Shown: positions 40,819-50,789 of the stretch, one piece after another
Layout: each line of letters opens with the position of its first letter
How positions within the stretch are numbered: the first letter of the stretch is position 1
DNA from: Phymatolithon calcareum
Lineage: Eukaryota; Rhodophyta; Florideophyceae; Hapalidiales
Reading direction: 5' to 3'
NCBI GenBank assembly: GCA_977006965.1
Contig: OZ345385.1
Coordinates: 1,054,001 to 1,118,000, forward strand
Length of the DNA: 64,000 nucleotides
The notes under the pieces: model-generated
What the model saw: only the letters and a program-made list of their open reading frames with translations
Database searches by the model: none
Told to the model about the DNA's origin: nothing
Translations under genes and position numbers: made by a program

Positions 40819-42760
40819 TATACCAAGAATTGCACACCGCACTTCGCAAGACTCCAAAGCAGCTCTACTTCAGCCGTCGAAGCCAGATCAAAATCACAAT
40901 TGATGTACTTCTCTTCATAAGAACTTTCGTCCTCAGCGTTAATAATGTCATCAATGTCATCCGGAGCAGACTGTTGCGCAGTAGGGTGATTGTTGTATGA
41001 TTCATGCAACAATCCTTGGTAAGCATCCATCTGTTCGGCTGTCATGGTATGCGTCCTCCTCTGTTGTATTCTCCCGACGCCAGATTCAAATTCTGAACAT
41101 AACACAATGCACTGGTCTGCACCCCGGAGAGATGTCAAGAACGGAAAGGGCATTAGACTCCATACTACACTACAGCGTCACCATAGTTGACAATATGGAG
41201 AACGACGAGTCCCTGTATTAGGGACGAGGCGATATACTAGAATGAGCAGTTACGAAAAGCTGCTCCCGTACAGTCTTAGAAGTGTTAATGAGGGCTTTCA
41301 AATCCCCAAGAGGATTATTATATGTGTTTGGATGATCTTTTTGCTCGGATACAAGCTGCGAAAGTGCGTTCAGCATGTATTGACCCTTCGAGTGGCGAAT
41401 TTCCTAGTTTTTCGGTTACCCTGTTTATTACTGCAAACATTGTGGTGTACTTTTGCACACGGCGTGCAGAGCTTTCACTACCATTTAGGTCCAAGTGACA
41501 GTCCGGTCTGTTGCTGATCTCATTGAACTGTGGGTGAATCTGAAGGAATCGCTCAAATATGTAAAACATTCCCGACCATCGAGTCTTGTTCGGCTTGACA
41601 GGTTCCAGATCGGTCAGGTTCCTAAGAGCAGTGGTTCTCTTGATTTTGCGCTTGTCTTGTACCATAGTCTCCTCTATGCTGTCATTGACGTATATCAAGT
41701 CAGAATCGGAGCGCACCCAGGCTTTCATTTCCAGTTGAGCTTGTGATTATTGCATCCAACGTGGGGAATATTGAGAAGATGCGCATCACGATGATTCGTG
41801 TTCCAGTTGTCGGCAATTTGGCATGTTGCAAATTCTTGAAGACTCATGTCGTAGAATTCTCGGAGTATGTCATGGAAGAACTGAACATGAGTTTCGGCGC
41901 TAAACTCTGTTGCTTCTCTGTTCTCATCAGTTTCTTTTGCAATAGGAGAAATCTCGAACACGGTTTTTGCACTTCATCTCTGTTCTTGTACAAAGTGCTA
42001 GAGTGCGCATTGGTTCTTTACATGTAAACAGCAAAGAATGCCATGTAGGGCGTACCATTTGTCGTCAAGCCATCATGCATGATTGCCCCTTTCTTTCTCT
42101 CGAGCTCTTTCGAAATTTCCTTTTCCACAAGTTTTGTGAGCTGAAGCATTACCTCTTTGACTTTCTTAGCTGACAAACCAGGAATATGCTTAGCAAAGGC
42201 GAGTAATGAAGTTTCTTCGATCCATATGATAGGAAAAATTTTATTGACGATGGGTTAATCCAGTCGTACATAGCTTGGTCTTATGGGCTAGCGAAAAACG
42301 TTGTACGAACCTTGAGATAGTACCGCCCCTTTCCAGCGCTATTGTTTTGGCTTCAATAAAAGACTCCATGAGAGCAGATTTCCCATAGCATAATTTCCAG
42401 TGGTTTGTTGGGTTATTGAAACCAGCACCGAAGACTGATTTCAAGATAGCCTTGCACCCCTCGGAGGCGCATATCCAAATATGCTTCTCTTTTCCGTTTT
42501 CATTTTGCCTGCCTAGATATACCCCCATCGTCCGCATTGTCCCAAGTCAAAACATTTTCCACCATCTCTTTTGCGTTAATTTCAGGCTCTTAATTAGGAT
42601 TGGAATTTACTTTGCGCTTCCTCATGATAGGCTTGAATGCAGAGGCTCTTGCAGGTCGCTTGCAACAAGTGACATGGATGACTTCAATATTAATATAGCT
42701 GTTGGTTTGTAAGTCTAGGCTTTAAGTACATCGGCCAGTGAGAGTCGTCTGGAGATAGTC
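40818..42760 (-). pseudogene. second hAT transposase, heavily decayed
   Basis: On the minus strand, in order: a BED-type zinc finger (ICASEGCKAI ... NNPTNHWKLC) at 42.5-42.4 kb; KKGAIMHDGLTTNGTPYMAF at about 42.1 kb; FEISPIAKETDENREATEF and ATCQIADNWNTNHRDA (41.96-41.73 kb); ALRNLTDLEPVKPNKTRWSG (41.6 kb); SEFESGVGRIQQRR (41.1 kb); and KYINCDFDLASTAEVELLWS ending at 40.83 kb. These parallel the hAT at 4.8-6.6 kb one for one. It is broken by several frameshifts and by a LINE insertion at 41092-41296, and it is cut just after the ELLWS box. Confidence 0.83.
41085..41303 (+). mobile_element. LINE 3' fragment inserted in the hAT relic
   Basis: A 205-bp insert (41092-41296) encodes the end of a beta-like ORF2 (ERALDSILHYSVTIVDNMEN, then DESLY and stop; compare KALDELLLFSKTLTERMENE at 40.3 kb), followed by its 3' UTR. 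The short direct repeat TTCAAAT (41085-41091 and 41297-41303) probably marks the target. There is no clear A-tail. Confidence 0.7.
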
Positions 42761-42854
42761 AGCAAATCATAGTCACCAGGTAGCCACAGAAGCATTTATT
42801 CGTCTGGGCGGCCATCGTCAAGATCGACAGTCCAATTAATTGGATATAATTGGA

Positions 42855-43040
42855 GAAGTTTTACATCCAAATAATTATATTGCAATTATTTCAGCCGTGC
42901 CCAATTACAATTGCAATTCTTCAGGAAGGAAAAATTAAGAATTGGAATTGGAGAATTTTGAAAACTCACTATTGCAATTGCATGTTTTGGTGATTCACAT
43001 AATCGTATTGCGAAAATTGCAATTAATCTTTTTCCAATTA
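42855..43040. repeat. ATTGCAAT-rich subterminal region of hAT relic 2
   Basis: Repeated TATTGCAATT / AATTGCAATT motifs (for example near 42879, 42910, 42970, 43018) lie upstream (minus-strand sense) of the second hAT frame. They mirror the subterminal repeats of the first hAT, so this is probably its 5' end. The exact terminus is not identified. Confidence 0.6.
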
Positions 43041-43245
43041 ATTTTAGGGGATATGTGTTGATTTATTTTAAGAGCTCCCAAAGCCTCTTTTTAAGAGGAA
43101 CAGGGCCGCTTTTGCACGATTTTCTAAGCTAACGTAGTTTTAATATTTGGTATATCCTTGATTCGTATTTCTCTCCCAACAAGTGCTCTAATGAGTCGCT
43201 TACATTCATATTTAATTTCAGGACTAATCTTGAAATCTCGATTCC
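43028..43245 (-). pseudogene. alpha-LINE 3' end, minus strand
   Basis: The complement encodes ISPEIKYECKRLIRALVGRE and IRIKDIP, then GCGGCCCTGTTCCTCTTAA, GGGAGCTCTTAAAATAAATC and AACACATATCCCC. It is the mirror image of the plus-strand tail at 30.24-30.39 kb and sits head-to-head with the plus copy starting near 43470. Confidence 0.82.
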
Positions 43246-43460
43246 TTCAGCGTCCCTGTGCGATGCTTTTGTGGGTATCGGATTGGTAGTATCTTCATAG
43301 TTGGGTGCATCATTTTCACTCACGCTTGGCTTAGGTGTTGATTCACTCATCGCGCTCTCTTTGGGGTCCAGGTTTTTGACTGGCAGCTCGGTAGTATCGT
43401 TGGAAGGCTCAAGATCTTGTCGTGCTCTATTCCCATGGTTAACAATCACAATTCCACTCT
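43246..43460 (-). other. unassigned acidic frame next to the LINE end
   Basis: A minus-strand frame from 43449 is acidic and Ser/Thr/Pro-rich (SESTPKPSVSENDAPNYED). It runs out of frame into the LINE tail. The origin is unknown; it may be the region upstream of the LINE truncation point or host sequence. Confidence 0.3.
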
Positions 43461-43461
43461 C

Positions 43462-44195
43462 GGCAATCGAGTCGGCAGAGGGCTTGTTCTACAAGAATGT
43501 TTTCGGAAAGTATGCCGAACACCGCCGGGACCGAATGCGAGTTCTGTGCCGACTGGGACCACCAAAGATGAGGAGACGTCATCAAGCAAAAAGGTTTGCA
43601 TTAAGCCTGGTAAGACACAAAAAGCGCCTTGAAGAAACAGAAGAGTACGTTGGAAGAGATGAGGACATAAAGGAAGCAATGAAGGATATTGAATATCTCA
43701 AGATGTATGAAGACTTGCTACAAGCCCTTCAGAAAGCCCAGGAGGGATCTGCCACGGAGAAGAGGAGGAGAGAAGAAACAATGAAGGTATGGGAAAAGGA
43801 AGAAGAAGGCAGATCAATGAAGATTCCTATTGAAGGCAAGCTACCAGGGATCCTCTACATAGGAGAAAGAAAAACACGTTTAAGGTGCCTAAGGTTGACA
43901 TTCAACCGAGCACCCCTGTGGAGGAAATCAGTGTTGGGTGCTTACTGTGGGATTACCGCGGTGGTCGAAATAGTCGCCTTACAACGTACTCTAGCGTCAT
44001 CGAAGATGAGTACAGAAATTGAGTTTGAGTGCAAGAGACTCACAGGAGCTCTTGTTGGGAGAGAATTACGAATCAAGAACGTTTTGAGCAGCCAGATGAC
44101 TATAGCGTAGAGATTATGCAAGAGCTGCCCCGTTAGTCCAAGGTGAGCCTTTGGGAGCTCTCAATAATAAAATCATCAAAATTTCCCGGGGTGTA
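43462..44195 (+). pseudogene. alpha-LINE C-terminal region, best copy
   Basis: Open to the stop at 44108 over roughly 215 codons of LINE sequence: GLFYKNVFGKYAEHRRDRMR, KMRRRHQAKRFALSLVRHKK, YVGRDEDIKEAMKDIEYLK, TRLRCLRLTFNRAPLWRKS, GAYCGITAVVEIVALQRTL, ECKRLTGALVGRELRIKNVL. The 3' UTR ends GGGAGCTCTCAATAATAAAA. It begins abruptly at the head-to-head junction, so only the 3' part of ORF2 was inserted or kept. An ATG-initiated frame from 43301 merely reads through the junction. Confidence 0.82.
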
Positions 44196-44229
44196 GAGGA
44201 GAATGGTGAAGGACCAAAATGAAAGAATT

Positions 44230-45275
44230 AATGCTAGAACTAGAGTGGACAAGCGAGGAAGAGAGAAAAGTAGCAAGGGCGATCAACATAGTGTTGAACC
44301 ATACGCAATAAGGCCAAGCTCTGAACTAAGGTAATATGAGTAGAAGTCAAGGTGCCATTTAACCTCCAGTTGGGTAGCCAGCCACTTTTACAATAAACAG
44401 CAACACTTCGGATGACGAGGAGAACACAGCAGGATGAAAGATTCGCCCTGAGCCTATTTAAAAGCAGGAAACATATACACAAAGCAGAGTAATACCAAGA
44501 GAGAGAAGTCGACCTGTGTAGATACGCAATGATGCATTAGCGACAGAAGCTGCAGGAATAGGCGACCTAAATTCCAGCATAAGTTGTGCGAGCAGGAAGC
44601 ACGCAATATGCTTCCAGCAAACCCCAGGACAGGAAGGCAATTGGAAGCCTTCTTAAGCAGTTGCCCCTTCGCAGTTTTGGTAGAGAGCATCTCATTATCT
44701 CATCGGAGAGAGATCGCCCCTTTTCAAGATAAACCCCAACTTTATCTTTAGTCTCCCAGTGATTACACCTGGCAGAAGTTTCAAGGAATTTAGATTATCT
44801 CAGAGAGGAGCTCCTCAAAATTGCGCAAGGAATTTTGTAAAAGAAATGGGTGCTAGAAGAAATGAAGACGCACTGTCAGTCTAAATCCCAACACACATGC
44901 CGAATAAACTGCCAGGAGTGCTGAATATTAAGGAATGAACTACGCCGTTGAGATGCCTATGGTTGATTTTCAACCGAGCTCCACTCTAGCGAAACTCAAC
45001 GCTTGAGGCATACTTTGGCACTTACGGAGTGATTGAGCTGCTTGAGCTTCAGCCCATATTGCAGAACGAGGACATGATCCAAAAGATGGAATACGAATGC
45101 AAAAAACTCACCCAGGCTCTCCCTAAAAGGGAAATTGGGATGAAGAAGATCATAGAGGAGCAGAAGATGTTGGCGATCATGTAGAGAATCTTGCCTGGAG
45201 CAGCCCAGTTACTCGTGAGCTGAGGCTTTGAGAGCTCTTCTTAACAAAATAAATTCAACAAATATTCCCCGTCAT
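44230..45275 (+). pseudogene. alpha-LINE C-terminal region, decayed copy
   Basis: Fragments in several frames: QQDERFALSLFKSRKHIHK, MPNKLPGVLNIKE, PLRCLWLIFNRAPL, LEAYFGTYGVIELLELQPIL, YECKKLTQALPKREIGMKKI, then GCAGCCCAGTTACTCGTGAG, a GAGCTCTTCTTAACAAAATAAATT tail and AATATTCCCC. Many stops. Confidence 0.75.
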
Positions 45276-46149
45276 GACACTTTCCAGTCTTGCTTACAGC
45301 CGCTTCCCGCGCATCGGCTATCGCTCTGTCCCGACACTTGTTGTGGCTAAAATAGATTGCAAACGATTTACCGTTCTGCATATACACACCTTGCATCCTG
45401 TGCACCCCGTTATGACGTCCACGTTTGATGGCTTCAGCTGTGGCTCAACACAGATGGAGGACTCGAGGACAGGATTGCCAAGCTCGAATTTCTGCGAAAA
45501 GAGAATTACAGGACTGTAGATTTGATGTCCATTCAGCTGTATTCTATTATCAGCACACAGTGCAGGGGCCGAATTCGTACTCTTGTCGTGCTGGCGGCAA
45601 TCGGTCATCTTGATACCTAAATCTTTCCTATTTTCTGCCCTCCATTAGCACTGTTGAAGTTTTTCCCTTAGTGGAGTTAATCTTCAGTATGCAAGTCGGC
45701 GGACTGCTTGCATTGCCCTTTTACTGGAGACCACAAGGATTGGTCTTTCTGTAGTGAACATGAGAAACACATGAAAACAGGGAAACTGAACTGGGAAGGT
45801 GCTGTTCTACCCGTAGTGTCAAGTAATTTAATACCAATAGCTGTTTTCGCGCTGGAGTGCTCTTTCTGTCCAGCAGAAGACGTCGTTTGTTGAAGTACAG
45901 AGTATTTCCAGCGCTTCTAAACGTTTGAACGTTGCTGACACTATTTGGGAACTACGAATTGCGTCTTATGCCAACGCGTTACATAGCTGAAAGCAATACA
46001 GGGAGCTCGCTGAATAGTGCTGAGTTGATTAGTGCTACATCCCTATTAGTGCTATCCCGGTCGCAGAAAAGGTGAAAAGATCTTAATCTGCATTCAGACG
46101 AGAAGCCATTGCCTGAAAAGGATAGCAAGACATTGCACTCTATGCTGTA
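45276..46149. other. no gene seen
   Basis: About 870 bases with overlapping short frames and no recognised motif or repeat. Confidence 0.4.
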
Positions 46150-46314
46150 TCATATTATAGGACCTGTGATGTCCCCAATTGGGCAATTAGTAATAGTTAT
46201 GGACCGATAGATCAGTATAAAACGTCTTGTTCCCGACAAGCCCGGGAATGAACGGCAAGTTGGTATCAAGAATTCTTTTCCCGCGTTCATCGCAACTTCC
46301 GTCGTCAACACATC

Positions 46315-46440
46315 CTCGCACGGGCTATTCGCCCAAGGCTGTCGTTGATAGTCAGTAACGTCTCGCACGGGCTCAACACCCAAGACGTTGGCTGATCTGT
46401 TCAAGTTTCCGCAATACCTCGCACGGGTTAAACGACCCAA
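46315..46440 (+). repeat. three tandem small hairpins (CTCGCACGGG...CCCAAG)
   Basis: CTCGCACGGGCTATTCGCCCAAG at about 46315 and the matching motifs at 46362 (CTCGCACGGGCTCAACACCC) and 46417 (CTCGCACGGGTTAAACGACC) share flanks while the stem bases change together (GGGC/GCCC, GGG/CCC, GGGT/ACCC). Spacing is 47 and 55 bases. A related, weaker CCTCGTCCCC follows. A frameless, structured leader is more likely than coding sequence. Confidence 0.75.
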
Positions 46441-46558
46441 GTTTTGCGAAACACCTCGTCCCCAATCGGCGAATTAATTTTTCGCGACAATCCCTTACGC
46501 GTTGGCACAGTTATCATATGCTTTAGCTGCCTGCCGGTTTTCTCAGCTGGTGACCACG

Positions 46559-46810
46559 ATGACCAACAAAAAGGGCACCCGAACACAGCTCAATCTACAA
46601 GACGAGGTTCAAGAAGTCGCGGCTGCAATGCCAACGCTAACTGATATCTACGCCCTGTTTCGCCCTGTGCAAAATGCTGCATTCCTATGTAACCTGCCGG
46701 ATGCGAGCAGACACCTTCAACGCGCACTGAACATCTTTCGGGCAGCAAGACGTGATCAGAATCGTAGGGCGCAGCGCCAGCTCGTCGTAACGGAGATGTT
46801 ACAGAAGTAA
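46559..46810 (+). CDS. small basic helical protein, function unknown
   Basis: An 83-codon frame from ATG 46559 (an upstream ATG at 46502 is possible). It is helical and amphipathic: LNLQDEVQEVAAAMPTLTDI, LPDASRHLQRALNIFRAARR, QRQLVVTEMLQK. It lies after the three hairpins and before a purine-rich tract and an LTR-like sequence, so it may be a remnant Gag-like or leader ORF of a non-autonomous LTR element. No domain is recognised. Confidence 0.4.
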   Translation: MTNKKGTRTQLNLQDEVQEVAAAMPTLTDIYALFRPVQNAAFLCNLPDASRHLQRALNIFRAARRDQNRRAQRQLVVTEMLQK

Positions 46811-47010
46811 ACAAGGGGCTTCTTATCGTCGACACCCCATACATGCTACATAGTGCCAGATCCCAATAGTGCGTTTATTATCAGTGTGGCACGGGGTAGC
46901 ACTATTCGAAGACCCCCCTGTACCTAACAATAGCAAGTACGCGGATCGTCCCGATGCTCCAATACTGTACAGTATGATATGACTTCTTTTACAGACATTA
47001 ACTGCCATCA

Positions 47011-47560
47011 GGGGAGGATGTTAACATATTTTTGGTAACACTTTCGCTATTCCCTCGAGATCGTTCCCTATGCCCCTATAAGACGTCCTTAATTTAGGGT
47101 TCCCTACGTTAGCAAATCGCTCCCTATCATACAGAGGTCGGAAGTCCAAAGAATCCTACAATACTGTCGTCAGAAGGGCCCACTTGGCGCTTCCACGTGT
47201 TTACAACGGAGCCAAGCCGTTGTTTGGACAACACGTGGGATTGTTAGGGACGTCCTTAACCGAGTTGTTTGGGTGATCGGCGTGCGTGCCGATCGAATTG
47301 GCTTGGTGGGAACTCCTCGTGAGCCACACGAGGAAGCGAAATAAAGACAATTGTCAATTTATTCCTTGATTCCCACTTTCCCTCGAAAACCGTACCGAGC
47401 CTAGGGCGCGAGCAGATATACCCAGACGCGGGCTGGAATGCGTCGCCGGCGCTAGTCGCCGGTGCGCACAGCCCAAATTACACAGTTCAAATATGCCCAA
47501 TAAGATCCCAGACATCACTGTAATCACGGATATCATACATATACAGCAGTGTATATGTGT
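47011..47560 (+). repeat. LTR-like region with polypurine tract and hairpins (boundaries uncertain)
   Basis: GGGGAGGA at 47011-47018 followed at once by TGTTAACA at 47019 looks like a polypurine tract and LTR start of copia style. Downstream are strong hairpins: CCACGTGTT / AACACGTGG (47193-47201 with 47230-47238) enclosing ACAACGG / CCGTTGT; GATCGGC / GCCGATC near 47274-47293; CCTCGTG / CACGAGG near 47312-47330; and CCGGCG / CGCCGG near 47450. AATAAAG lies at about 47340. No matching second LTR was found in the window and the 3' boundary is unknown. Confidence 0.45.
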
Positions 47561-48618
47561 GTGTATGTAACGACAAATACTCTGCTGCTATTTTTATCGA
47601 TATACAGTCAACCCTCGATAACTGGATAGCTCCTGTCGGGGGGTCAGAAATCCAGATATCGAGAATATTCTAGGAGTGAATTTATATCATATCGCAGAAA
47701 ACTATACGTGTACCTCAGTTTCTACAGACTACAGATTCTATGAAAGAAATCGCTCGGAACTGCAGCATCACTGGAAGATCTGGGTGACACCGATGTATCA
47801 GTAGATACCTAGGTATACGCAGCTGCGTAAATGTTGCGCCTGCTCTGAACCAACTGCGGCAAAAGCTTGCAGCGGATAAGGCTGGAGAATCTGACGAGCG
47901 GTCAGTTGGTATCGCACTTTTGGACACACTCACAGAAGTCCCAAACCCGCGGTCAGAGTTGGGACTATAGACGCCGTTGACAGCAACAGGCTTTACGCAG
48001 TGCATGTAGGGGAGATAGTCCCACCGGATGGTACAAAGATAAGCCGGAAAGGCCTGGAGCGCTTTTCGCAGATGGCGACAGACCGACCGGAAAAGTCACG
48101 AACGTAGATGGAGGCCCCGCCGATAACAGCGATACAGCGGGGGTTGCGCGGGCCAAGTGCGGCGGGAGGTAGCTGATATTGACATGCTGAATGCGGCGAT
48201 TGATACTGATATACTTCCTGAGGCTGAAAACCCGGGTGACAAAGAATATACTGGCGAAGGAATTGTAGAAATCCTCACAGTTGTAGTTGCGTATGGGACG
48301 GCACTGACGAGATTGGGTTTGTCATGACTTCAGACGGCTGCAGGGGCGCACGTGCAGTTGTAAAGAGCTGGGTCGCTGATGTCTTCGCAGAAATCCCCAT
48401 ACGCAGATTATGTGGTAGTTAAGATCATGTTCGACGGCACTGTCGGGATTGGGATTGCTGCCGATATGGATGGCTGCGTGCTGGCGCAGTGCCAACAGTC
48501 CCTGTAGACGTGGTTGGTAATAAGATGCTCACACACTCCAGAACTCTTACAGATGTCGGGCCGCCATAGAGATGGAGGGCTTAGAAAGCACAGTCCGCGG
48601 ATGGATGATCTGCGCTCA

Positions 48619-49032
48619 CTTCATTTCTCGTTACAGACCCGGGAAGTCGCTAAACTCGCCCATGGCGCCTCGGCGCAGAAACGACTCGGGACGTCGCAAA
48701 CTCCCATGTGGGTACCGTCGCCCATGGCGCCTCGGCGCAGAAACGACTCGGGACGTCGCAAACTCCCATGTGGGTACCGTCGCTCGTCAAGAGACGGTAT
48801 ACTCTGCGTGGCAATAGAAGCGATATGATTTTCCCCCTCGAGATCTCTTCTGTGAGACCAGAGGAAGGTTTTGGAGTTTTGCTGACTATGTCACTTTTAT
48901 CGAAATGGAGCTTTTGAGTTCCGATTGAGTCCTAGTGTCTCGCCAGAAGTGTTGCCCCAAGCGTCAGCAGATGCATTGGTAACACTATAATAAAAATTTC
49001 CTCTTCTTCTTCTTCTTCTTCATTTCTCGTTA
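48619..49032 (+). mobile_element. gamma-LINE 3' insertion with 15-bp TSD
   Basis: The target duplication CTTCATTTCTCGTTA lies at 48619-48633 and 49018-49032. The 384-bp insert ends with TCCCCCTCGAGATC, GACCAGAGGAAGGTTTTGG, GTTGCCCCAAGCGTCAGCAG, GCATTGGTAACACTATAATAA and a CTT microsatellite tail. Its 5' part holds the 62-bp tandem repeat. Confidence 0.92.
48658..48781 (+). repeat. 62-bp perfect tandem duplication
   Basis: Units 48658-48719 and 48720-48781 (CGCCCATGGCGCCTCGGCGC...GGGTACCGT) appear identical. They lie inside the gamma insertion. Confidence 0.93.
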
Positions 49033-49285
49033 TGATGGCATTCAGCCTTGTGGACATACTGTAAGTGCAGACGCGTAGAATATGCTCCGTGCCACTTACT
49101 CAAATATTTTATAAAATTTAAGGTAGGCGCCGTGCCTCCGCCGTCAGGATATTCTACTAAGTGAGTATTCTGAATATCTTAAAATTTCGATAAATTTTGG
49201 TGTTAACGGTATTCGTGGACGCACGCAATATTCTGAAAACTGAGGATATACGCTTAAAGAGGATCCAGTTATCGAGGGTTGACTG

Positions 49286-49430
49286 TACAGTAGAGACACG
49301 TCATAATTTCTGCGCGGGAACAGCTGACCAATAGGCTTCGCGAAATATGTTGTTTTGTTGGTGAGGTTTTACTGGTGGCGTGTCGCACCCGTTATGCAGC
49401 CAATGAGAAATGAGCTGAAAACGCCGCCTA
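49286..49430. other. no gene seen (spacer)
   Basis: Short spacer between the Tigger-like element and the next gamma insertion. Confidence 0.4.
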
Positions 49431-49605
49431 TTCTTCGCGGCGCTTTCCCCCTCGAGGTCCCGAAGGAGACCAGAGGAGGGTTTTTGTAGTCCACTGAGTC
49501 GTGTTACACCTACAAGAAAAGAAAACCCCTTCAGGACAGAATCTAGCCAAAGATGCGTTGGTAAATTTTAAATAAAAATCTACCTTTCTTCTTCTTCGCG
49601 GCGCT
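49431..49605 (+). mobile_element. 147-bp gamma-LINE 3' insertion with 14-bp TSD
   Basis: The target duplication TTCTTCGCGGCGCT lies at 49431-49444 and 49592-49605. The insert begins TTCCCCCTCGAGGTCCCG and ends AAATAAAAATCTACCTTTC. With the 306-, 384- and more than 1000-bp copies it forms a graded series of 5' truncations sharing one 3' end. Confidence 0.92.
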
Positions 49606-49876
49606 ACCCCACGCACGTGCGTGCTTTATTCCCTTGAGCTTGCATTGCTCATCCACTCGTCTGCCGCCGATGCCAAAGATGTTGCACATGCACTCCGCCA
49701 AAGGCAAATGCGGATTATTATCTCTTCTCACAATTTATTCTAGACTTCGCAACCAACGCGTCGCCGCGCTGGTGTAATCGGTCCATTCAAGTACCCTCTC
49801 CGTCGCTTCTCCGAGACCTCGTCACGCCGGGCTCCGCGTCTGTCAGGAGGGGAACAAGGATTGCAACTAACCCGTC

Positions 49877-50119
49877 ATGGAAGACCTCTTCTCACCGGGT
49901 TTGCTGGTAGAAGAGGAAGTCCTGGATGATTCACCATCGATCAGACGGACATCTGCACTGGACCAAGGTCAGACTGCTGACGAGGAAGAACCGTCTGTGA
50001 CACTTTTGTCCGAGCAGGAAAATGATCAAAGATTCAACGAGGAAGTCGTTTCTGGAATGCGCTCATCGGCGGAAGAGCAAGGTGAGTCATCCGACGAGGA
50101 AATGCCTCCGTTTTGCTGA
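49877..50119 (+). CDS. acidic ORF, function unknown
   Basis: 80 codons, rich in Glu, Asp and Ser: MEDLFSPGLLVEEEVLDDSP, TADEEEPSVTLLSEQEND, SSAEEQGESSDEEMPPF. It overlaps the next frame (50113-50385), so a frameshift or intron may join them. The style recalls disordered acidic N-termini of chromatin or transposon proteins. No domain is recognised. Confidence 0.4.
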   Translation: MEDLFSPGLLVEEEVLDDSPSIRRTSALDQGQTADEEEPSVTLLSEQENDQRFNEEVVSGMRSSAEEQGESSDEEMPPFC

Positions 50120-50385
50120 CAACATCTCCGCACCGAAGCCCCCCCGCTGATTCCATTGATGATCTTGAAAACCTCCCCGGTGCAAAGGATTTCCCGTCTG
50201 TGAACCATTCATCCTCCAGGGAGCAAGACCAGTTACCCACCACTTCACCGCGCGCCACCGTGAACGACGGCCTCTCCGAGGATGAATGTCGGTCGGAGTC
50301 ACCGCAAATGAGATGGACCGATTTGCTTATACCGCGACCCCCGGAGAAAGTGTTTAATGAGCATCTCAATGAATCTGACGGGTAA
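50113..50385 (+). CDS. continuation frame, function unknown
   Basis: 90 codons in the next frame, still acidic and Ser/Pro-rich: SPPADSIDDLENLPGAKDF, NDGLSEDECRSESPQMRW, PRPPEKVFNEHLNESDG. Probably part of the same broken or spliced gene as 49877-50119. Confidence 0.35.
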   Translation: MLTTSPHRSPPADSIDDLENLPGAKDFPSVNHSSSREQDQLPTTSPRATVNDGLSEDECRSESPQMRWTDLLIPRPPEKVFNEHLNESDG

Positions 50386-50417
50386 TCGTTGCCGACGGCC
50401 GAAACAAGCACTTCTCC

Positions 50418-50789
50418 ATGATTCACGACGTCACGTTTTATTCGCACAGATGCGTGGTGCCGGTGGTTCTAGACCTTACTGAGCTGCGCCCAGAATGGCG
50501 TGAGTACATTGACCGTCGCGCCCCTAATGTCCCGTTCCCCCAGCTCCGGCTAATTGGCAAGTGTCGAGGTAGCTTAAGCAATGTGGTGGCACTGTACAAG
50601 TCGGAAGAGTTGCACGATATTCTTCGGGAAGTTGTCCGTCTTAACACTAAAAGGAGCGAAGCGCGGTTAAATCGGGCTCGTGAGGCGAAGGCAAAGGCGA
50701 CCGCCGCGGCTGCCGGGGAAGTGACACGATGGATGAAGAACCTGTCGAGCAACCAATCTCATCTTCCGCGATTCGCAGATCACCGCTGA
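50418..50789 (+). CDS. mixed-fold ORF with basic helix, function unknown
   Basis: 123 codons. The first half looks like a folded domain (CVVPVVLDLTELRPEWREYI, NVPFPQLRLIGKCRGSL, LYKSEELHDILREVVRL). The second is a basic Ala/Lys/Arg helix (ARLNRAREAKAKATAAAAGE). It overlaps the frame at 50729-51148, which continues with acidic, Pro-rich sequence (PLSLEDSLDYDRTPSTDPIA). Together 49877-51148 reads like one gene in four frames. No family is recognised. Confidence 0.4.
   Translation: MIHDVTFYSHRCVVPVVLDLTELRPEWREYIDRRAPNVPFPQLRLIGKCRGSLSNVVALYKSEELHDILREVVRLNTKRSEARLNRAREAKAKATAAAAGEVTRWMKNLSSNQSHLPRFADHR

Larger units (their letters stand above)
47605..49285. mobile_element. Tigger/pogo-like DNA element, no intact transposase
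   Basis: Perfect 23-bp terminal inverted repeats (starting CAGTCAACCCTCGATAACTG) lie at 47605-47627 and 49263-49285, flanked by TA on both sides, as expected for Tc1/mariner-pogo (Tigger) elements. TIRs of the CAGTC-ACCCTCGATAAC type are typical of Tigger/Jerky-like families. About 1.68 kb long. The interior has only short frames. One (about 48187-48325, LPEAENPGDKEYTGEGIVEI) vaguely recalls the acidic C-terminus of such transposases, but no DDE core is visible. A gamma-LINE fragment is inserted at 48634-49017. Confidence 0.88.

Noticed and set aside
46315-46440. Bacterial-style terminators or riboswitch
   Set aside because: The window is eukaryotic and the hairpins lack T runs.
46559-46810. 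Gag of a copia element
   Set aside because: There is no zinc knuckle and no Pol motif nearby. The protein is too short to assign.
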